A stretch of 64,000 bases of DNA from Actinomycetes bacterium (GTDB lineage: Bacteria; Actinomycetota; Acidimicrobiia; Spongiisociales; UBA5794): the NCBI GenBank assembly GCA_024638645.1, contig JAHEJX010000006.1, positions 1 to 64,000 of the forward strand, written 5' to 3'. Below are positions 32,028-41,805 of the stretch, piece after piece. The position numbers and the translations under genes are program-made. Each line of letters starts with the position of its first letter. The first letter of the stretch is position 1. Under the pieces are notes generated by a model that worked only from the letters and a program-made list of their open reading frames with translations, was not told the DNA's origin and searched no databases.

Positions 32028-34796
32028 ATGAGCCACGCCTACAACCCAGACAAAGATGCCCCGCTGCGGGCAGACATCCGATTGCTCGGCAACATGCTCG
32101 GCGGGACCCTGGTTCGCCAGGAAGGGCAACACTTGCTGGATCTCGTCGAGCAAGTAAGGGCACTAACCAAGCGACAACGCGCCGCCGAGCAGAAGGGCGA
32201 GGTCGACGTTGCCGCAATGGAAGAGCTCAGCGAGATCATTGCCCACCTGGACATTCCGACCACGATCTCGCTCGTCCGGTCGTTCACAGTCTTCTTCTAT
32301 CTGGCGAACGTAGCCGAGCAAACACATCGGCTCGACGAGGCCGGCGCCCGTTCTGAGGCCTCCCGGGGCTTCCTCCAGTCCACAGTGGACCGCATCGAGG
32401 CCGCAGACCTCGACGTCGCTACGACCCACGAGGTCATCAACCGCCTCGAGCTCCGTCCAGTCTTCACCGCTCACCCCACGGAAGCAGCCCGCCGCTCGAT
32501 TCTCTCGAAGATCTCGGCCGTCGCCGAGCTTCTCACCGAACGCTCCGATCCACGCATATCCGACTCGGGACGCGATCGAATCGATCGCCGCCTTGCGGAG
32601 CTCATCGACCTGATATGGCAGACGGACGAGCTACGTCGCGCTCAACCGACGCCCCTCGATGAGGCCCGCTCCGTGATCTACTACCTGGATGAGATATTCC
32701 GAGAAGTTTCAGCGGACCTCTATGACGAACTCGATCATCAACTCGCCAGGCTCGGAGTCGAGTTGCCGGCCGATTCGAAGCCACTCCACTTCGGAACCTG
32801 GGTAGGTGGTGATCGCGACGGCAATCCCTACGTGACACCTGCCACCACGATCGAGGTGCTCGAGATGCAACACGGCCACGCATTGCGCGAGCTGATCCGG
32901 GCGATCGAGGAACTCTCCTTCGAATTGAGTCCTTCTGACCGGATCAACGAGATCACGAGCGAGCTGCTCAAGTCGCTGGAGGATGATGCCCAGTCTCTCC
33001 CGGGGGTCCATACTCGATTCCGCAAGCTATCTGCCGGTGAGGCCTACCGACAGAAGTGCGCCTACATCCATCAGCGTCTTGTGAACACCGTGGAGCGGCT
33101 CCAGGCCGGCACAGACCACGTACCGGGCCAGGACTATCAGTCTGCCTCCCACATGCGAGCGGAACTGGAGCTGATGCAATCGAGTCTCGAGGCGAACCAC
33201 GGGGAGCTGGTCGCCGACGGCATGCTGCGTCGCCTGATCCGCCGCGTTGCCGGATTCGGATTTAGCCTGGCAACGATGGACATCCGAGAACACGCCACCA
33301 AACATCATGCCGTTATCGACGAGCTACTGCGGCGTGTCGACCCTGCCACCACCTACGCCTCATTGGAGCGAAGCGAAAGGGCGAAGATTCTGGCTGCCGA
33401 GTTGTCTAACCCGCGGCCGCTGTCACAAGTGACCACCCAGCTGGCACCCGAAACCACTCGCACAATCGAAACGTTCCACACGGTTCGCGTAGCGCTCGAT
33501 AGGTTCGGCCGCGACGTCGTCGAGAGCTACATCATCTCGGAAACAAGGGGCGCAGACGATGTGCTCGCCGCATGTGTGCTCGCCAAAGAGGCCGGCCTCA
33601 TCGATCTTCAGGCCGACATCGCACAGATCGGCTTCGTCCCGCTGTTCGAAACCACAGAAGAGGTTCGCAGCTCCGGCGCGATGCTCGATCAGATGTTGTC
33701 CGACCCCTCATATAGGCGCATTGTCGAGCTCCGCGGCAACCTTCAGGAAGCCATGCTCGGCTACAGCGACTCCTCGAAACACGGCGGCCTGACGACATCG
33801 CAGTGGTTGCTCTATTCGGCGTCGCGCGATCTGCGCGACGTCGCACGGCGCCACGGCGTGGAACTGCGCATTTTCCACGGGCGCGGCGGCACCGTAGGCC
33901 GCGGTGGCGGCCCGACAGGCGAAGCGATCCTCGCCCAACCGTGGGGAACCGTCGATGGCCGCATCAAGATCACCGAGCAGGGCGAGGTCATCGCAGACAA
34001 GTACGGCCTGCCTGCGCTGGCCTATGCCAACCTCGAGCTGGCCCTAGCGGCCACCCTCGAAGCTTCGCTCCTGCACCGGGTGAGCCGTAAGTCGCAAAGC
34101 GTGCTTGCCGAGTGGGACGCCGCCATGGACAAGATCTCAGAGGCGGCCCACGGCGAGTACCGCGCACTCGTTGAAGATCCCGACATGATCGCCTACTTCC
34201 ACGCATCGACGCCCGTCGAAGAGCTAGCCGCCATGAACATCGGTTCGCGTCCGTCGCGCCGGCCCGGCACCAAGCCCGGTCTAGATGGATTGCGTGCAAT
34301 TCCGTGGGTGTTCGGCTGGACACAATCGCGCCAGGTAGTTCCCGGTTGGTTCGGAGTCGGCACCGGCTTGGCAGCCGCGCACGAGGCAGGCCTCGGCGAC
34401 GCCATCCGCGACATGTACGAGAACTGGTCTTTCTTCCGCACTTTTGTGTCAAATGTCGAGATGACTCTCACGAAGACCGACATCACGGTCGCCGGGCGTT
34501 ACGTCGACCAACTCGTACCAAACAACCTGCGCCATGTGTGGGACACGGTGCTCGCCGAGTTCGAGCAGACGCTCGAGCAGGTACTGAACATCACAGGCGA
34601 TACCGAGCTACTCGACCGTTACCCGATCCTCCAGAGAACCTTGGCCGTCCGCGACACATATCTAGACCCGATCAGCTACCTCCAGGTCGCCTTGCTGAAA
34701 CGGTCTCGCGAGGACGGCGAGACCAGCGCCGACCTACAGCGTGCGCTGCTATTGACGGTGAACGGCCTCGCAGCCGGCCTCCGCAACACCGGCTAA
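32028..34796 (+). CDS. ppc: Phosphoenolpyruvate carboxylase
   Basis: 922 residues from the ATG at 32028. It carboxylates PEP with bicarbonate to oxaloacetate, an anaplerotic step. Visible active-site segments: FTAHPTEAARRS with the catalytic His, GGDRDGNPYVT, LGYSDSSKHGG and FHGRGGTVGRGGGP, plus FSLATMDIREH. The C-terminus is RNTG where most enzymes end QNTG. It is cytoplasmic, tetrameric in known cases. The stop is 10 nt from the stop of convergent gatB. Pyruvate kinase for the same substrate lies at 18131. Confidence 0.95.
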   Translation: MSHAYNPDKDAPLRADIRLLGNMLGGTLVRQEGQHLLDLVEQVRALTKRQRAAEQKGEVDVAAMEELSEIIAHLDIPTTISLVRSFTVFFYLANVAEQTHRLDEAGARSEASRGFLQSTVDRIEAADLDVATTHEVINRLELRPVFTAHPTEAARRSILSKISAVAELLTERSDPRISDSGRDRIDRRLAELIDLIWQTDELRRAQPTPLDEARSVIYYLDEIFREVSADLYDELDHQLARLGVELPADSKPLHFGTWVGGDRDGNPYVTPATTIEVLEMQHGHALRELIRAIEELSFELSPSDRINEITSELLKSLEDDAQSLPGVHTRFRKLSAGEAYRQKCAYIHQRLVNTVERLQAGTDHVPGQDYQSASHMRAELELMQSSLEANHGELVADGMLRRLIRRVAGFGFSLATMDIREHATKHHAVIDELLRRVDPATTYASLERSERAKILAAELSNPRPLSQVTTQLAPETTRTIETFHTVRVALDRFGRDVVESYIISETRGADDVLAACVLAKEAGLIDLQADIAQIGFVPLFETTEEVRSSGAMLDQMLSDPSYRRIVELRGNLQEAMLGYSDSSKHGGLTTSQWLLYSASRDLRDVARRHGVELRIFHGRGGTVGRGGGPTGEAILAQPWGTVDGRIKITEQGEVIADKYGLPALAYANLELALAATLEASLLHRVSRKSQSVLAEWDAAMDKISEAAHGEYRALVEDPDMIAYFHASTPVEELAAMNIGSRPSRRPGTKPGLDGLRAIPWVFGWTQSRQVVPGWFGVGTGLAAAHEAGLGDAIRDMYENWSFFRTFVSNVEMTLTKTDITVAGRYVDQLVPNNLRHVWDTVLAEFEQTLEQVLNITGDTELLDRYPILQRTLAVRDTYLDPISYLQVALLKRSREDGETSADLQRALLLTVNGLAAGLRNTG

Positions 34797-34806
34797 TCGG
34801 CCCCAC

Positions 34807-36258
34807 TCAGCCGCCGGTTTTGGCCCGGATCAAGTCGGAAACCTGCTTTGGATCGGCCTTACCTCCTGTGGCTCTCATGACTTGGCCGACGAGGAACCCA
34901 AAAGGCTTGTTGTCACCGGCTTGGATACTCGCAACGGCATCGGCATGCCCTGCCAGTACCGCATCTACCTCAGCCTCGATGACGGACGAGTCCGAGATCT
35001 GAATCAGGTCGCGTGACTCGGCAACCTCGCCCGGAGTGCCTTCTCCGGCTAGGACGCCTGCCAAGACCTGCTTGGCGGCCGACGCGCTGAGGGTGGAGTC
35101 GCCGACCATTTCGGCGAGCTCGACGAGATGGGCCGGTACAAGCGGCGTATCACCGATGGCGACTTCTTCCGCCCGGCTCCACGCCACGGCCTCGCCGCTG
35201 AGCCAGTTGCCGATGAGCCGCCCATCGCCGCCTGCGTTCATTGCACCTTCGAACAAGTCGCCTATGGCGTCCTCGGAACCCACCAGCACCGCAGCCACCC
35301 TGGCATCGACGCCGAGACCCTGGTACCGAGCCCGGCGGGCGGCGGGCAGCTCTGGCAGCGCCTCTCGGACTGCATCGCGCCACGCCGCCGAAACCTCGAT
35401 CGGAACGAGATCCGGTTCCTGAAAATACCGGTAGTCCTCAGACTCCTCTTTGGACCGCATCGAGGTTGTCTTACCGCTGTCCTCGTTCCAATGGCGCGTC
35501 TCCTGCACGACGACGCCACCGCTCTCGACCAACTCGATCTGACGGTGAATCTCGAAAGCCACCGCTCGCTGGAGCGAACGGAGTGAGTTGACGTTCTTGA
35601 CCTCCGCCCGGGTGCCAAGCTCAGCGGCCCCGGCCGGCCGGATCGAGACATTGGCGTCGAATCGCATACTCCCCTCTTCGAGCCTGGCATCCGACACACC
35701 GAGTGTCCGCACGATGCGCTGGAGTTCGGCGCCATATGCTCTTGCCTGCTCTGCGCTGCGAATGTCTGGCTCGGTGACGATCTCGACGAGGGGGACGCCG
35801 GAACGGTTGAAATCAAGCAGCGAGTACTCGGCGTCGTGGATGCGGCCGCCGCCACCGACGTGAATGCTCTTGCCCGTGTCCTCCTCCATGTGAACCCGGG
35901 TGATCCCAATCTTGGTGTCCTCACCATCGACCTCAACCTGGATCTCGCCGTCGTGGCAGATTGGGACGTCGTACTGGGAAATCTGATAATTCTTGGGAAG
36001 GTCGGGATAGAAATAGTTCTTCCGGTGAAAGAAGGAGGTATCGGCAACTTGGCACCCGAGCGCGGTACCGATCTGGAGGATGCCTTCGATGGCCTCGGAG
36101 TTGGGCACCGGAAGCGCGCCGGGCAAACCGAGGCACACTGGGCATGTGGTGGTGTTTGGCGGCTCACCGAACTTGACAGGACAGCCGCAGAACATCTTCG
36201 AATCCGTCATCAACTCAACGTGGGTCTCGATGCCAATGACGGCTTCGTAGTCGGTCAT
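34807..36258 (-). CDS. gatB: Asp/Glu-tRNA amidotransferase subunit B
   Basis: 483 residues. The N-terminal cradle domain begins EAVIGIETHVELMT, with CVCLGLPGALPV-like Cys residues (CPVCLGLPG) for zinc, RTRAEVKNVNSLRSLQRA, and a C-terminal helical YqeY tail domain (KADPKQVSDLIRAKTGG). It binds the mischarged tRNA and phosphorylates the carboxylate. Third gene of gatC-gatA-gatB, with a 4-nt ATGA overlap to gatA. Confidence 0.96.
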   Translation of the reverse strand: MTDYEAVIGIETHVELMTDSKMFCGCPVKFGEPPNTTTCPVCLGLPGALPVPNSEAIEGILQIGTALGCQVADTSFFHRKNYFYPDLPKNYQISQYDVPICHDGEIQVEVDGEDTKIGITRVHMEEDTGKSIHVGGGGRIHDAEYSLLDFNRSGVPLVEIVTEPDIRSAEQARAYGAELQRIVRTLGVSDARLEEGSMRFDANVSIRPAGAAELGTRAEVKNVNSLRSLQRAVAFEIHRQIELVESGGVVVQETRHWNEDSGKTTSMRSKEESEDYRYFQEPDLVPIEVSAAWRDAVREALPELPAARRARYQGLGVDARVAAVLVGSEDAIGDLFEGAMNAGGDGRLIGNWLSGEAVAWSRAEEVAIGDTPLVPAHLVELAEMVGDSTLSASAAKQVLAGVLAGEGTPGEVAESRDLIQISDSSVIEAEVDAVLAGHADAVASIQAGDNKPFGFLVGQVMRATGGKADPKQVSDLIRAKTGG

Positions 36259-37736
36259 GGGCTCACGACCTCGGATGTCGCCAGCGGGGCGCGGGCGGTG
36301 AAGTTGGCGATGTCTTCGACTGCCTGAGCCACCTGGAACATCCGCTCCTCACCCAGCGAAGGCGCCATCACCTGGTATCCGATGGGCAAATCGGCAGAAT
36401 CGAGCCCAATCGGTATTGAAGCTCCTGGATCGCCAGTGAGGTTGATCGGAATCGTGCAAACGTCGGCGTAATACATCGCAATAGGGTCATCTGTTTTCGC
36501 CCCGATCTCGAAAGCCGTCGTGGGGCTAGTCGGCGCCACCAGGACATCGACCCCTTCATAGGCGGCAGCAAACTGCTGTCGAATGAGCGTGCGCACTCGC
36601 TGTGCTTGGCCGTAGAAGGCGTCGTAGTAGCCCGCGCTGAGCGCGTAGGTGCCAAGGAGGATGCGCCGAATCACCTCGGGCCCGAATCCCTCCGCCCGGG
36701 TCGCCGCCATCATCTCTTCTGTGGTGGCACCTTCGGAACGCAGCCCGAAACGGACCCCGTCGAAGCGGGCGAGGTTCGCCGAGCATTCGGCAGGCGCAAT
36801 GAGGTAGTAGGCGGACAGCCCGTACTCGCAGCTGGGCAGCGACACTTCGGTGACCTCGGCGCCGGCGTCGGCAAGTGCGTCATGCATCTTCGACACGGAC
36901 GTGCGCACCTCGGGGTCGATCTCAGGGCCGCTGAGCTCCTTGATCACGCCGATCTTGAGGCCGGCAACCCCATGATGCAGCGAGCCGCGGAAGTTAGGGA
37001 TCTCGCCGCGGATACTCGTTGCGTCGTGAATGTCGTGGCCGGCAATCGCCTCCAAGAGAACCGCAGAGTCTTCGACGCTGCGAGTGAAGGGCCCGATCTG
37101 GTCTAGAGATGAGGCAAACGCGATCAGCCCGTACCTGCTGACCAGGCCATACGTCGGCTTCACTCCAACTACGCCGCACAGGGCCGCAGGCTGTCGGATG
37201 GAACCGCCGGTGTCCGAGCCGAGCGCGGCCAGTGCCGAACCGGTGGCGACGGCAGCAGCCGAGCCTCCGGAGGACCCGCCGGGAACTGTGTCTGTGTTCC
37301 ACGGGTTGCGCGTGGCACCGTAGGCCGAATTCTCGGTTGAAGAGCCCATGGCGAACTCGTCGAGGTTGGTCTTGCCGACGAGCACAGAGCCTGCGGCCTG
37401 CAGCCGGCTGACCACCGTCGCGTCGTAAGGGGGTATCCATCCGGCCAGGATCTGCGAAGAGGCTGTGGTCTCGATGCCCTTGGTGCACATGTTGTCCTTG
37501 AGGGCGATCGGTATCCCATGCAGCGGCCCGCGATCGTCGCCGGCGGCCAACGCCGCATCTGCCGCGGTCGCCTTCTCGCGAGCCCCCGTTTGATCGAGCG
37601 TGAGATAGGCGTGCAGGTGGGACTCTGACATCCGGGCGCGTTCGAGCACGGCTTCCGTCAGGTCGACTGAAGACAGCTCGCCCGAACGAAGTTTGGCGCC
37701 GGCTGCGGCGATCGTGAGGTCTGCTGGATCGCTCAT
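36255..37736 (-). CDS. gatA: Asp/Glu-tRNA amidotransferase subunit A
   Basis: 493 residues. Amidase-signature enzyme: catalytic Lys in GIPIALKDNMCTKG, the Ser-cisSer-Lys triad in GGSSGGSAAAVATGSALAALGSDTGGSIRQPA. It releases ammonia from glutamine for transfer to Glu-tRNA(Gln) or Asp-tRNA(Asn). Coupled to gatC upstream and gatB downstream by 4-nt overlaps. Confidence 0.96.
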   Translation of the reverse strand: MSDPADLTIAAAGAKLRSGELSSVDLTEAVLERARMSESHLHAYLTLDQTGAREKATAADAALAAGDDRGPLHGIPIALKDNMCTKGIETTASSQILAGWIPPYDATVVSRLQAAGSVLVGKTNLDEFAMGSSTENSAYGATRNPWNTDTVPGGSSGGSAAAVATGSALAALGSDTGGSIRQPAALCGVVGVKPTYGLVSRYGLIAFASSLDQIGPFTRSVEDSAVLLEAIAGHDIHDATSIRGEIPNFRGSLHHGVAGLKIGVIKELSGPEIDPEVRTSVSKMHDALADAGAEVTEVSLPSCEYGLSAYYLIAPAECSANLARFDGVRFGLRSEGATTEEMMAATRAEGFGPEVIRRILLGTYALSAGYYDAFYGQAQRVRTLIRQQFAAAYEGVDVLVAPTSPTTAFEIGAKTDDPIAMYYADVCTIPINLTGDPGASIPIGLDSADLPIGYQVMAPSLGEERMFQVAQAVEDIANFTARAPLATSEVVSP

Positions 37737-38023
37737 TCGTCCCCCAGAACCGGTGGCACCTTGAAGTAGCCGTCTTCGGCCGCAGGCGCACCGCTGAGCG
37801 CCTCGTCGGGCGACAGCGATTCGGTGACCTTGTCTGGACGGAATGAGTTTGTCATCGGAACGGGGTGCGACGTTGGTGGAATGCCCTCCGTGGGCAGTTG
37901 TTGGACCCGCTCCGCGTGTTCGAGAATCGCGCCTAGCTGCGCGCCATAGCGGGCAAGCTCCTCGGCGGATAGGGCAATGCGGGCCAGGGACGCGACTTTG
38001 GCGATGTCAATCTCAACGGGCAT
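37733..38023 (-). CDS. gatC: Asp/Glu-tRNA amidotransferase subunit C
   Basis: 96 residues from the ATG at 38023 (a longer open frame to 38242 lies upstream). MPVEIDIAKVASLARIALSAEE and the C-terminal LRPDKVTES-like region match GatC, the belt that stabilises GatA-GatB. The start overlaps gatA (ATGA) at its 3' end. Divergent from the 38104 membrane protein. Confidence 0.9.
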   Translation of the reverse strand: MPVEIDIAKVASLARIALSAEELARYGAQLGAILEHAERVQQLPTEGIPPTSHPVPMTNSFRPDKVTESLSPDEALSGAPAAEDGYFKVPPVLGDE

Positions 38024-38103
38024 GGCTGCGATGCTAACCGGGCTCGGAGACGCATCAGCTCGCATCACATCGCCTTGCATCGCCACCGGTAGGCTCTGGC
38101 GCC

Positions 38104-38757
38104 ATGGCCGTACGCGACATGTTTCTCGATCCGCCGCCGCGCCGGGAAATGCCGGGACGCCTGGCTCGACTCTTTGCCGGACTCGCCATGTTCGGGTTCG
38201 GAGTGGCCTTGATGGTGCGATCAGAGCTGGGGCTATCGCCATGGGAGGTGCTCCACCAAGGCATCTCGTTCAAGACTGGGATCCTGCTCGGCACCGTGGG
38301 GATCATCGTGGGTTTCTTCGTCCTGTTCGGCTGGATCCCGCTGCGGGAGAAGCTCGGGATCGGTACGGTCGCCAATGTTGTAGTGATCGGGATTGTGATT
38401 GACCTGTCGCTGTGGCAGCTCCCTGAGGAGTTCACGCACTTCGGCGTGCGATGGGGCCTGCTCATCGCCGGAATCACGCTCATCGGCGTGGCCACGAGCC
38501 TCTATATCGGGGCCGGCCTCGGGCCCGGGCCGCGTGATGGACTCATGACGGGGCTGGCCAAGCGGGGGTGGGCGATCGGGCTGGTACGCACCGCTCTGGA
38601 ACTCTCGGTCTTAGCGGCGGGTTGGCTGCTTGGCGGCACCGTCGGAATCGGGACGGTCCTCTTCGCCGTAGGCGTTGGTCCAATCGTGCACTGGACGCTG
38701 CCTTTCTTGACGCACGGGAATTCAGCGGCGCAGAAACTCGCCGAGAACCTCGAGTGA
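38104..38757 (+). CDS. YczE/YitT-like integral membrane protein
   Basis: 217 residues with about six membrane helices. The motif GVALMVRSELGLSPWEVLHQG and IGAGLGPGPRDGLM are typical of the YczE family, whose transport function is unclear. No signal peptide. The last 36 nt overlap the end of dapE on the opposite strand, both coding. Confidence 0.8.
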   Translation: MAVRDMFLDPPPRREMPGRLARLFAGLAMFGFGVALMVRSELGLSPWEVLHQGISFKTGILLGTVGIIVGFFVLFGWIPLREKLGIGTVANVVVIGIVIDLSLWQLPEEFTHFGVRWGLLIAGITLIGVATSLYIGAGLGPGPRDGLMTGLAKRGWAIGLVRTALELSVLAAGWLLGGTVGIGTVLFAVGVGPIVHWTLPFLTHGNSAAQKLAENLE

Positions 38758-39774
38758 CCGGTCCAGGTTCTCCAACGGAACCGACTCGGCCACCTGATGG
38801 GCTTGGGCCACCTCGCCCGGTCCGTAGTTGACTGCCGGAATCCCTCTTGCCGTAAGCCGTGCGACGTCCGTCCAGCCCTGTTTGGCCTTGCGGTCGCCGC
38901 CGGCGATGCTTTCGAGCCGAAGGACGAGGTCATTGCCTGCCGGGACCGTCCCCGCCGGCGCCCTGTCTCGAATCACTATTTCGTCAGCCTCGGCCGCCAC
39001 CGCCCGAAGGCGCGCCTCTGCCTCTTCGAGCGAGTAGACCGGAGGGAATCGGTGATTCACGTTGATGACGAACCGCGGCGGAATAACGTTGTTGGCGATG
39101 CCGCCGTTGGCGCGGGTCACCGCGAACACCTCTCGAAACTCGAGACCTTCGATCGTGACCAGGTCTGGCTCCATCGTGTGCAGTTTGGCGAGCAAGTTCC
39201 CCGCTTTGGTCACCGCGTTTTCGCCCAGCCAAGGCCGGGCGCTGTGTGCGGACCTCCCTGAGAAGATGACATCGGCATTGAGTGCCCCGTTGCAGCCGAG
39301 CTCGATGTTCAGGTCGGTCGGCTCCATCACGATCGACAACTGGGCGCCACTCAGCCACTCGACCCTATCGAGAACCTCTTCGAGACCGTTCTCGTCGGCC
39401 GGCCCTTCTTCCTTGTCATAAAAGACTCCGACGACGTCGTATGCGCCGTTGCGAACCTTGTCGTCCTCGAGCAGGTGGATCATCACTGCGAGACCGGCCT
39501 TCATGTCAGAGGTGCCGAGACCATGCATCCGGCCGTCGGCAACACGGGCAGTGCCGTTGTTCTGCTCCGGCACCGTGTCGGTGTGGCCGTAAAGTGCAAT
39601 CATCGGCCTTCCAGACGGCTCTCCGACGACCAAGCTGTTGCCGATACGCGTGACCGACTGCATCGACCAGTGCGGCAGCAGCCGCTGAGCTATTGCGGTC
39701 GCGATACGACCCTCGTTACCTGTCACCGAAGGCGTGTTGACAAGCCATTCGAGGGTCTCATGAACTGCGTTCAC
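38722..39774 (-). CDS. dapE: Succinyl-diaminopimelate desuccinylase
   Basis: 350 residues from a GTG start overlapping the dapD stop (GTGA). M20-family metallopeptidase: metal ligands in YGHTDTVP, MHGLGTSDMKAG, YDKEEGPA and MEPTD. It hydrolyses N-succinyl-LL-DAP to LL-DAP in lysine and peptidoglycan precursor synthesis. Third gene of dapC-dapD-dapE. The 3' end overlaps the YczE-like gene by 36 nt. Confidence 0.92.
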   Translation of the reverse strand: MNAVHETLEWLVNTPSVTGNEGRIATAIAQRLLPHWSMQSVTRIGNSLVVGEPSGRPMIALYGHTDTVPEQNNGTARVADGRMHGLGTSDMKAGLAVMIHLLEDDKVRNGAYDVVGVFYDKEEGPADENGLEEVLDRVEWLSGAQLSIVMEPTDLNIELGCNGALNADVIFSGRSAHSARPWLGENAVTKAGNLLAKLHTMEPDLVTIEGLEFREVFAVTRANGGIANNVIPPRFVINVNHRFPPVYSLEEAEARLRAVAAEADEIVIRDRAPAGTVPAGNDLVLRLESIAGGDRKAKQGWTDVARLTARGIPAVNYGPGEVAQAHQVAESVPLENLDRSLEVLGEFLRR

Positions 39775-40601
39775 ACCGCTACCCCGTGAGTGCGGAGCGC
39801 GTCGTTGAGGCTGAGCTTGTCGTCGGTCGACTCGCTGCGCTGCCCGATGATGTAGGCGCAGCCGAGCTGGACCACTCCGGACGGGAACTCCTTTGGCCTC
39901 GTGCCGGGAACCACGATCGCGCGCGGAGGAACGTAGCCCCGATACTCGACGGGCTCGTCACCGGTCACGTCGATGATGGGGATGGAAGCGGTCAAAGATG
40001 TGTTGGCACCGAGAATCGCCCCGGCGCCAATAATCGTGCCCTCCGTGACGATGCAGCGACTACCGATGAACGCGCCATCGCCGACGATCACAGGACGGGC
40101 GTTCGGGGGCTCGAGTACGCCACCGATCCCCACCCCGCCCGATAGGTGAACGTTGCGCCCGATTTGAGCGCAAGATCCGACGGTCGCCCACGTGTCGACC
40201 ATCGTTCCAGAACCGACGTGGGCGCCGATATTCACATAGCCGGGCATGACTATGACCCCCGGCTCGCAGAAGGCGCCGTAACGCACGGTACCCGGCGGGA
40301 CCACCCTGATGCCGGCCTCGGCAAGGCCCTTCTTGGTGGGGATCTTGTCGTGGTATTCGAACGGGCCGACCTCCATAGTCTCGAGGCCCGCCAGCCGGAA
40401 ATAGAGCAATATCGCTTCCTTGGCCCACAGATTGACTTGCCAAGCGTCGCCGGGATCTCCGTCGGACGCGCCGCTTGGCTCTGCGATCCGCAACCGGCCC
40501 TTGTCGAGTTCTTCGATCGTTGCGGCTACTGCGCTTGCCGCATCTTCGATGGGAGTCTCGCCGGCGTATGCCGCCTCGATCATGGCGCGGGCTTCGCTCA
40601 A
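39771..40601 (-). CDS. dapD: Tetrahydrodipicolinate N-succinyltransferase
   Basis: 276 residues from a TTG start overlapping the dapC stop (TTGA). Left-handed beta-helix hexapeptide repeats are visible (GVIVMPGYVNIGAHVG, GSGTMVDTWATVGSCAQIG, VHLSGGVGIGGVLEP). It transfers succinyl from succinyl-CoA to tetrahydrodipicolinate. The protein resembles the 275-residue E. coli-type DapD, not the longer form common in many Actinobacteria. Confidence 0.93.
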   Translation of the reverse strand: MSEARAMIEAAYAGETPIEDAASAVAATIEELDKGRLRIAEPSGASDGDPGDAWQVNLWAKEAILLYFRLAGLETMEVGPFEYHDKIPTKKGLAEAGIRVVPPGTVRYGAFCEPGVIVMPGYVNIGAHVGSGTMVDTWATVGSCAQIGRNVHLSGGVGIGGVLEPPNARPVIVGDGAFIGSRCIVTEGTIIGAGAILGANTSLTASIPIIDVTGDEPVEYRGYVPPRAIVVPGTRPKEFPSGVVQLGCAYIIGQRSESTDDKLSLNDALRTHGVAV

Positions 40602-41797
40602 CGCAACGCCTCCTCGATTGCCGACACCGCAAGTTCACATTGGGCAACAGTCGGGACCAACGCCAAACGCACGTACCCCTCGCCGCCGGCGCCGAAAAAG
40701 CGGCCCGGCGACACGACGATTCCTGCCTCGAGGAGCCGGTCGGTGACTGCCATGTCGTCGCCGACCGCTACCCACATGTAGAGGCCCGCGGTCGATGCAA
40801 CCACGTCCATGCCGAGTGAGTCGAACGCCGGGCGCAGCGTGTCGCGCTTCTTGGCGAAGATGGAACGGCGCTCCGCAGCGTGAGCGTCGTCGTCCCAGGC
40901 GGCGGCGGCAGCCATCTGCACGAAGTCGGGCGAAGCAGTTCCTGTGGCCGTGCGCAGGCGTTTGAGTGCAGCGATCGCGTCGGCGTCGCCAACCATGGCG
41001 CCGGATCGGTATCCCGTCATGCCGCTGCGCTTGGAGCAGCTGAAGAAAGCGAGCACACCGGTGGCTCCCGGGCCAGCATGCTGCAACACCGAGGCTGGGC
41101 CGCCGGGGTGGACGCCCTCCTCGTAGACGTCTGCATAACACTCGTCGGACATCAACAGCGTGTCCGTGGCGCGGGCTCGCTCAACGAGGTCGGCGAGGTC
41201 GCCGCCCGACGTCACCGCGCCGGTCGGGTTGTGTGGGGTGCAGATCCACAGCATGCGAGCTCGTTCCCACCGCTCGTCGCTCACGTCCTTGGCTCGCAAC
41301 ACGAAGTCGCCGCTGAGTGTGATGGGGTCGATGGCCGCGCCGGCGAACAGGGCACCGCGCTCATATATCGGGTAGCCGGGAGAGCCGTAGACAACCGATT
41401 GATCTGCGTTGCGATCCAGAAAGGCCAAGGGTGTGCTGAATACGGCCTCCTTGGACCCGGAGGTTGGCATCACCTGAGTCGCCGGGTCGATCTCCACGCC
41501 GAAACGCCTTGCTAGATAAGCCGCTATCGACTCCCTCAGTTCACCTCGGCCTCCGGTCAGCGGATACTGCGAAACCGCCGGGACTGCGGCTTTGAGGGCG
41601 TCCGCTATGAACTCCGGCGTCGGCTCGCGCGGATCGCCGATTGAGAAGTCGATGACGTTCACACCTTGCGCGGCAAGGCTGTGCGCCCGCTCCTGAATCA
41701 TTGCGATCGGGTAGGCGCCGAGCTGGTCGAGGATGGGATTGAGCTTCACGAGTGCCGATCTCGTTGTGGCCGATTGATGCGGAGTGAACCGTAACAT
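40598..41797 (-). CDS. dapC: Succinyldiaminopimelate transaminase
   Basis: 399 residues from the ATG at 41797; a later GTG at 41749 (VKLNPILDQLGAYP) is possible, and no start has a clear ribosome binding site. Class I/II PLP aminotransferase: PLP Lys in FFSCSKRSGMTGYR, CTPHNPTG, and the DFSIGDPREPTP N-terminal segment. It makes N-succinyl-L,L-2,6-diaminopimelate from the 6-oxo acid. First gene of dapC-dapD-dapE. Starts 8 nt from the divergent gene at 41806. Confidence 0.9.
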   Translation of the reverse strand: MLRFTPHQSATTRSALVKLNPILDQLGAYPIAMIQERAHSLAAQGVNVIDFSIGDPREPTPEFIADALKAAVPAVSQYPLTGGRGELRESIAAYLARRFGVEIDPATQVMPTSGSKEAVFSTPLAFLDRNADQSVVYGSPGYPIYERGALFAGAAIDPITLSGDFVLRAKDVSDERWERARMLWICTPHNPTGAVTSGGDLADLVERARATDTLLMSDECYADVYEEGVHPGGPASVLQHAGPGATGVLAFFSCSKRSGMTGYRSGAMVGDADAIAALKRLRTATGTASPDFVQMAAAAAWDDDAHAAERRSIFAKKRDTLRPAFDSLGMDVVASTAGLYMWVAVGDDMAVTDRLLEAGIVVSPGRFFGAGGEGYVRLALVPTVAQCELAVSAIEEALR

Positions 41798-41805
41798 GAC
41801 CGGCC

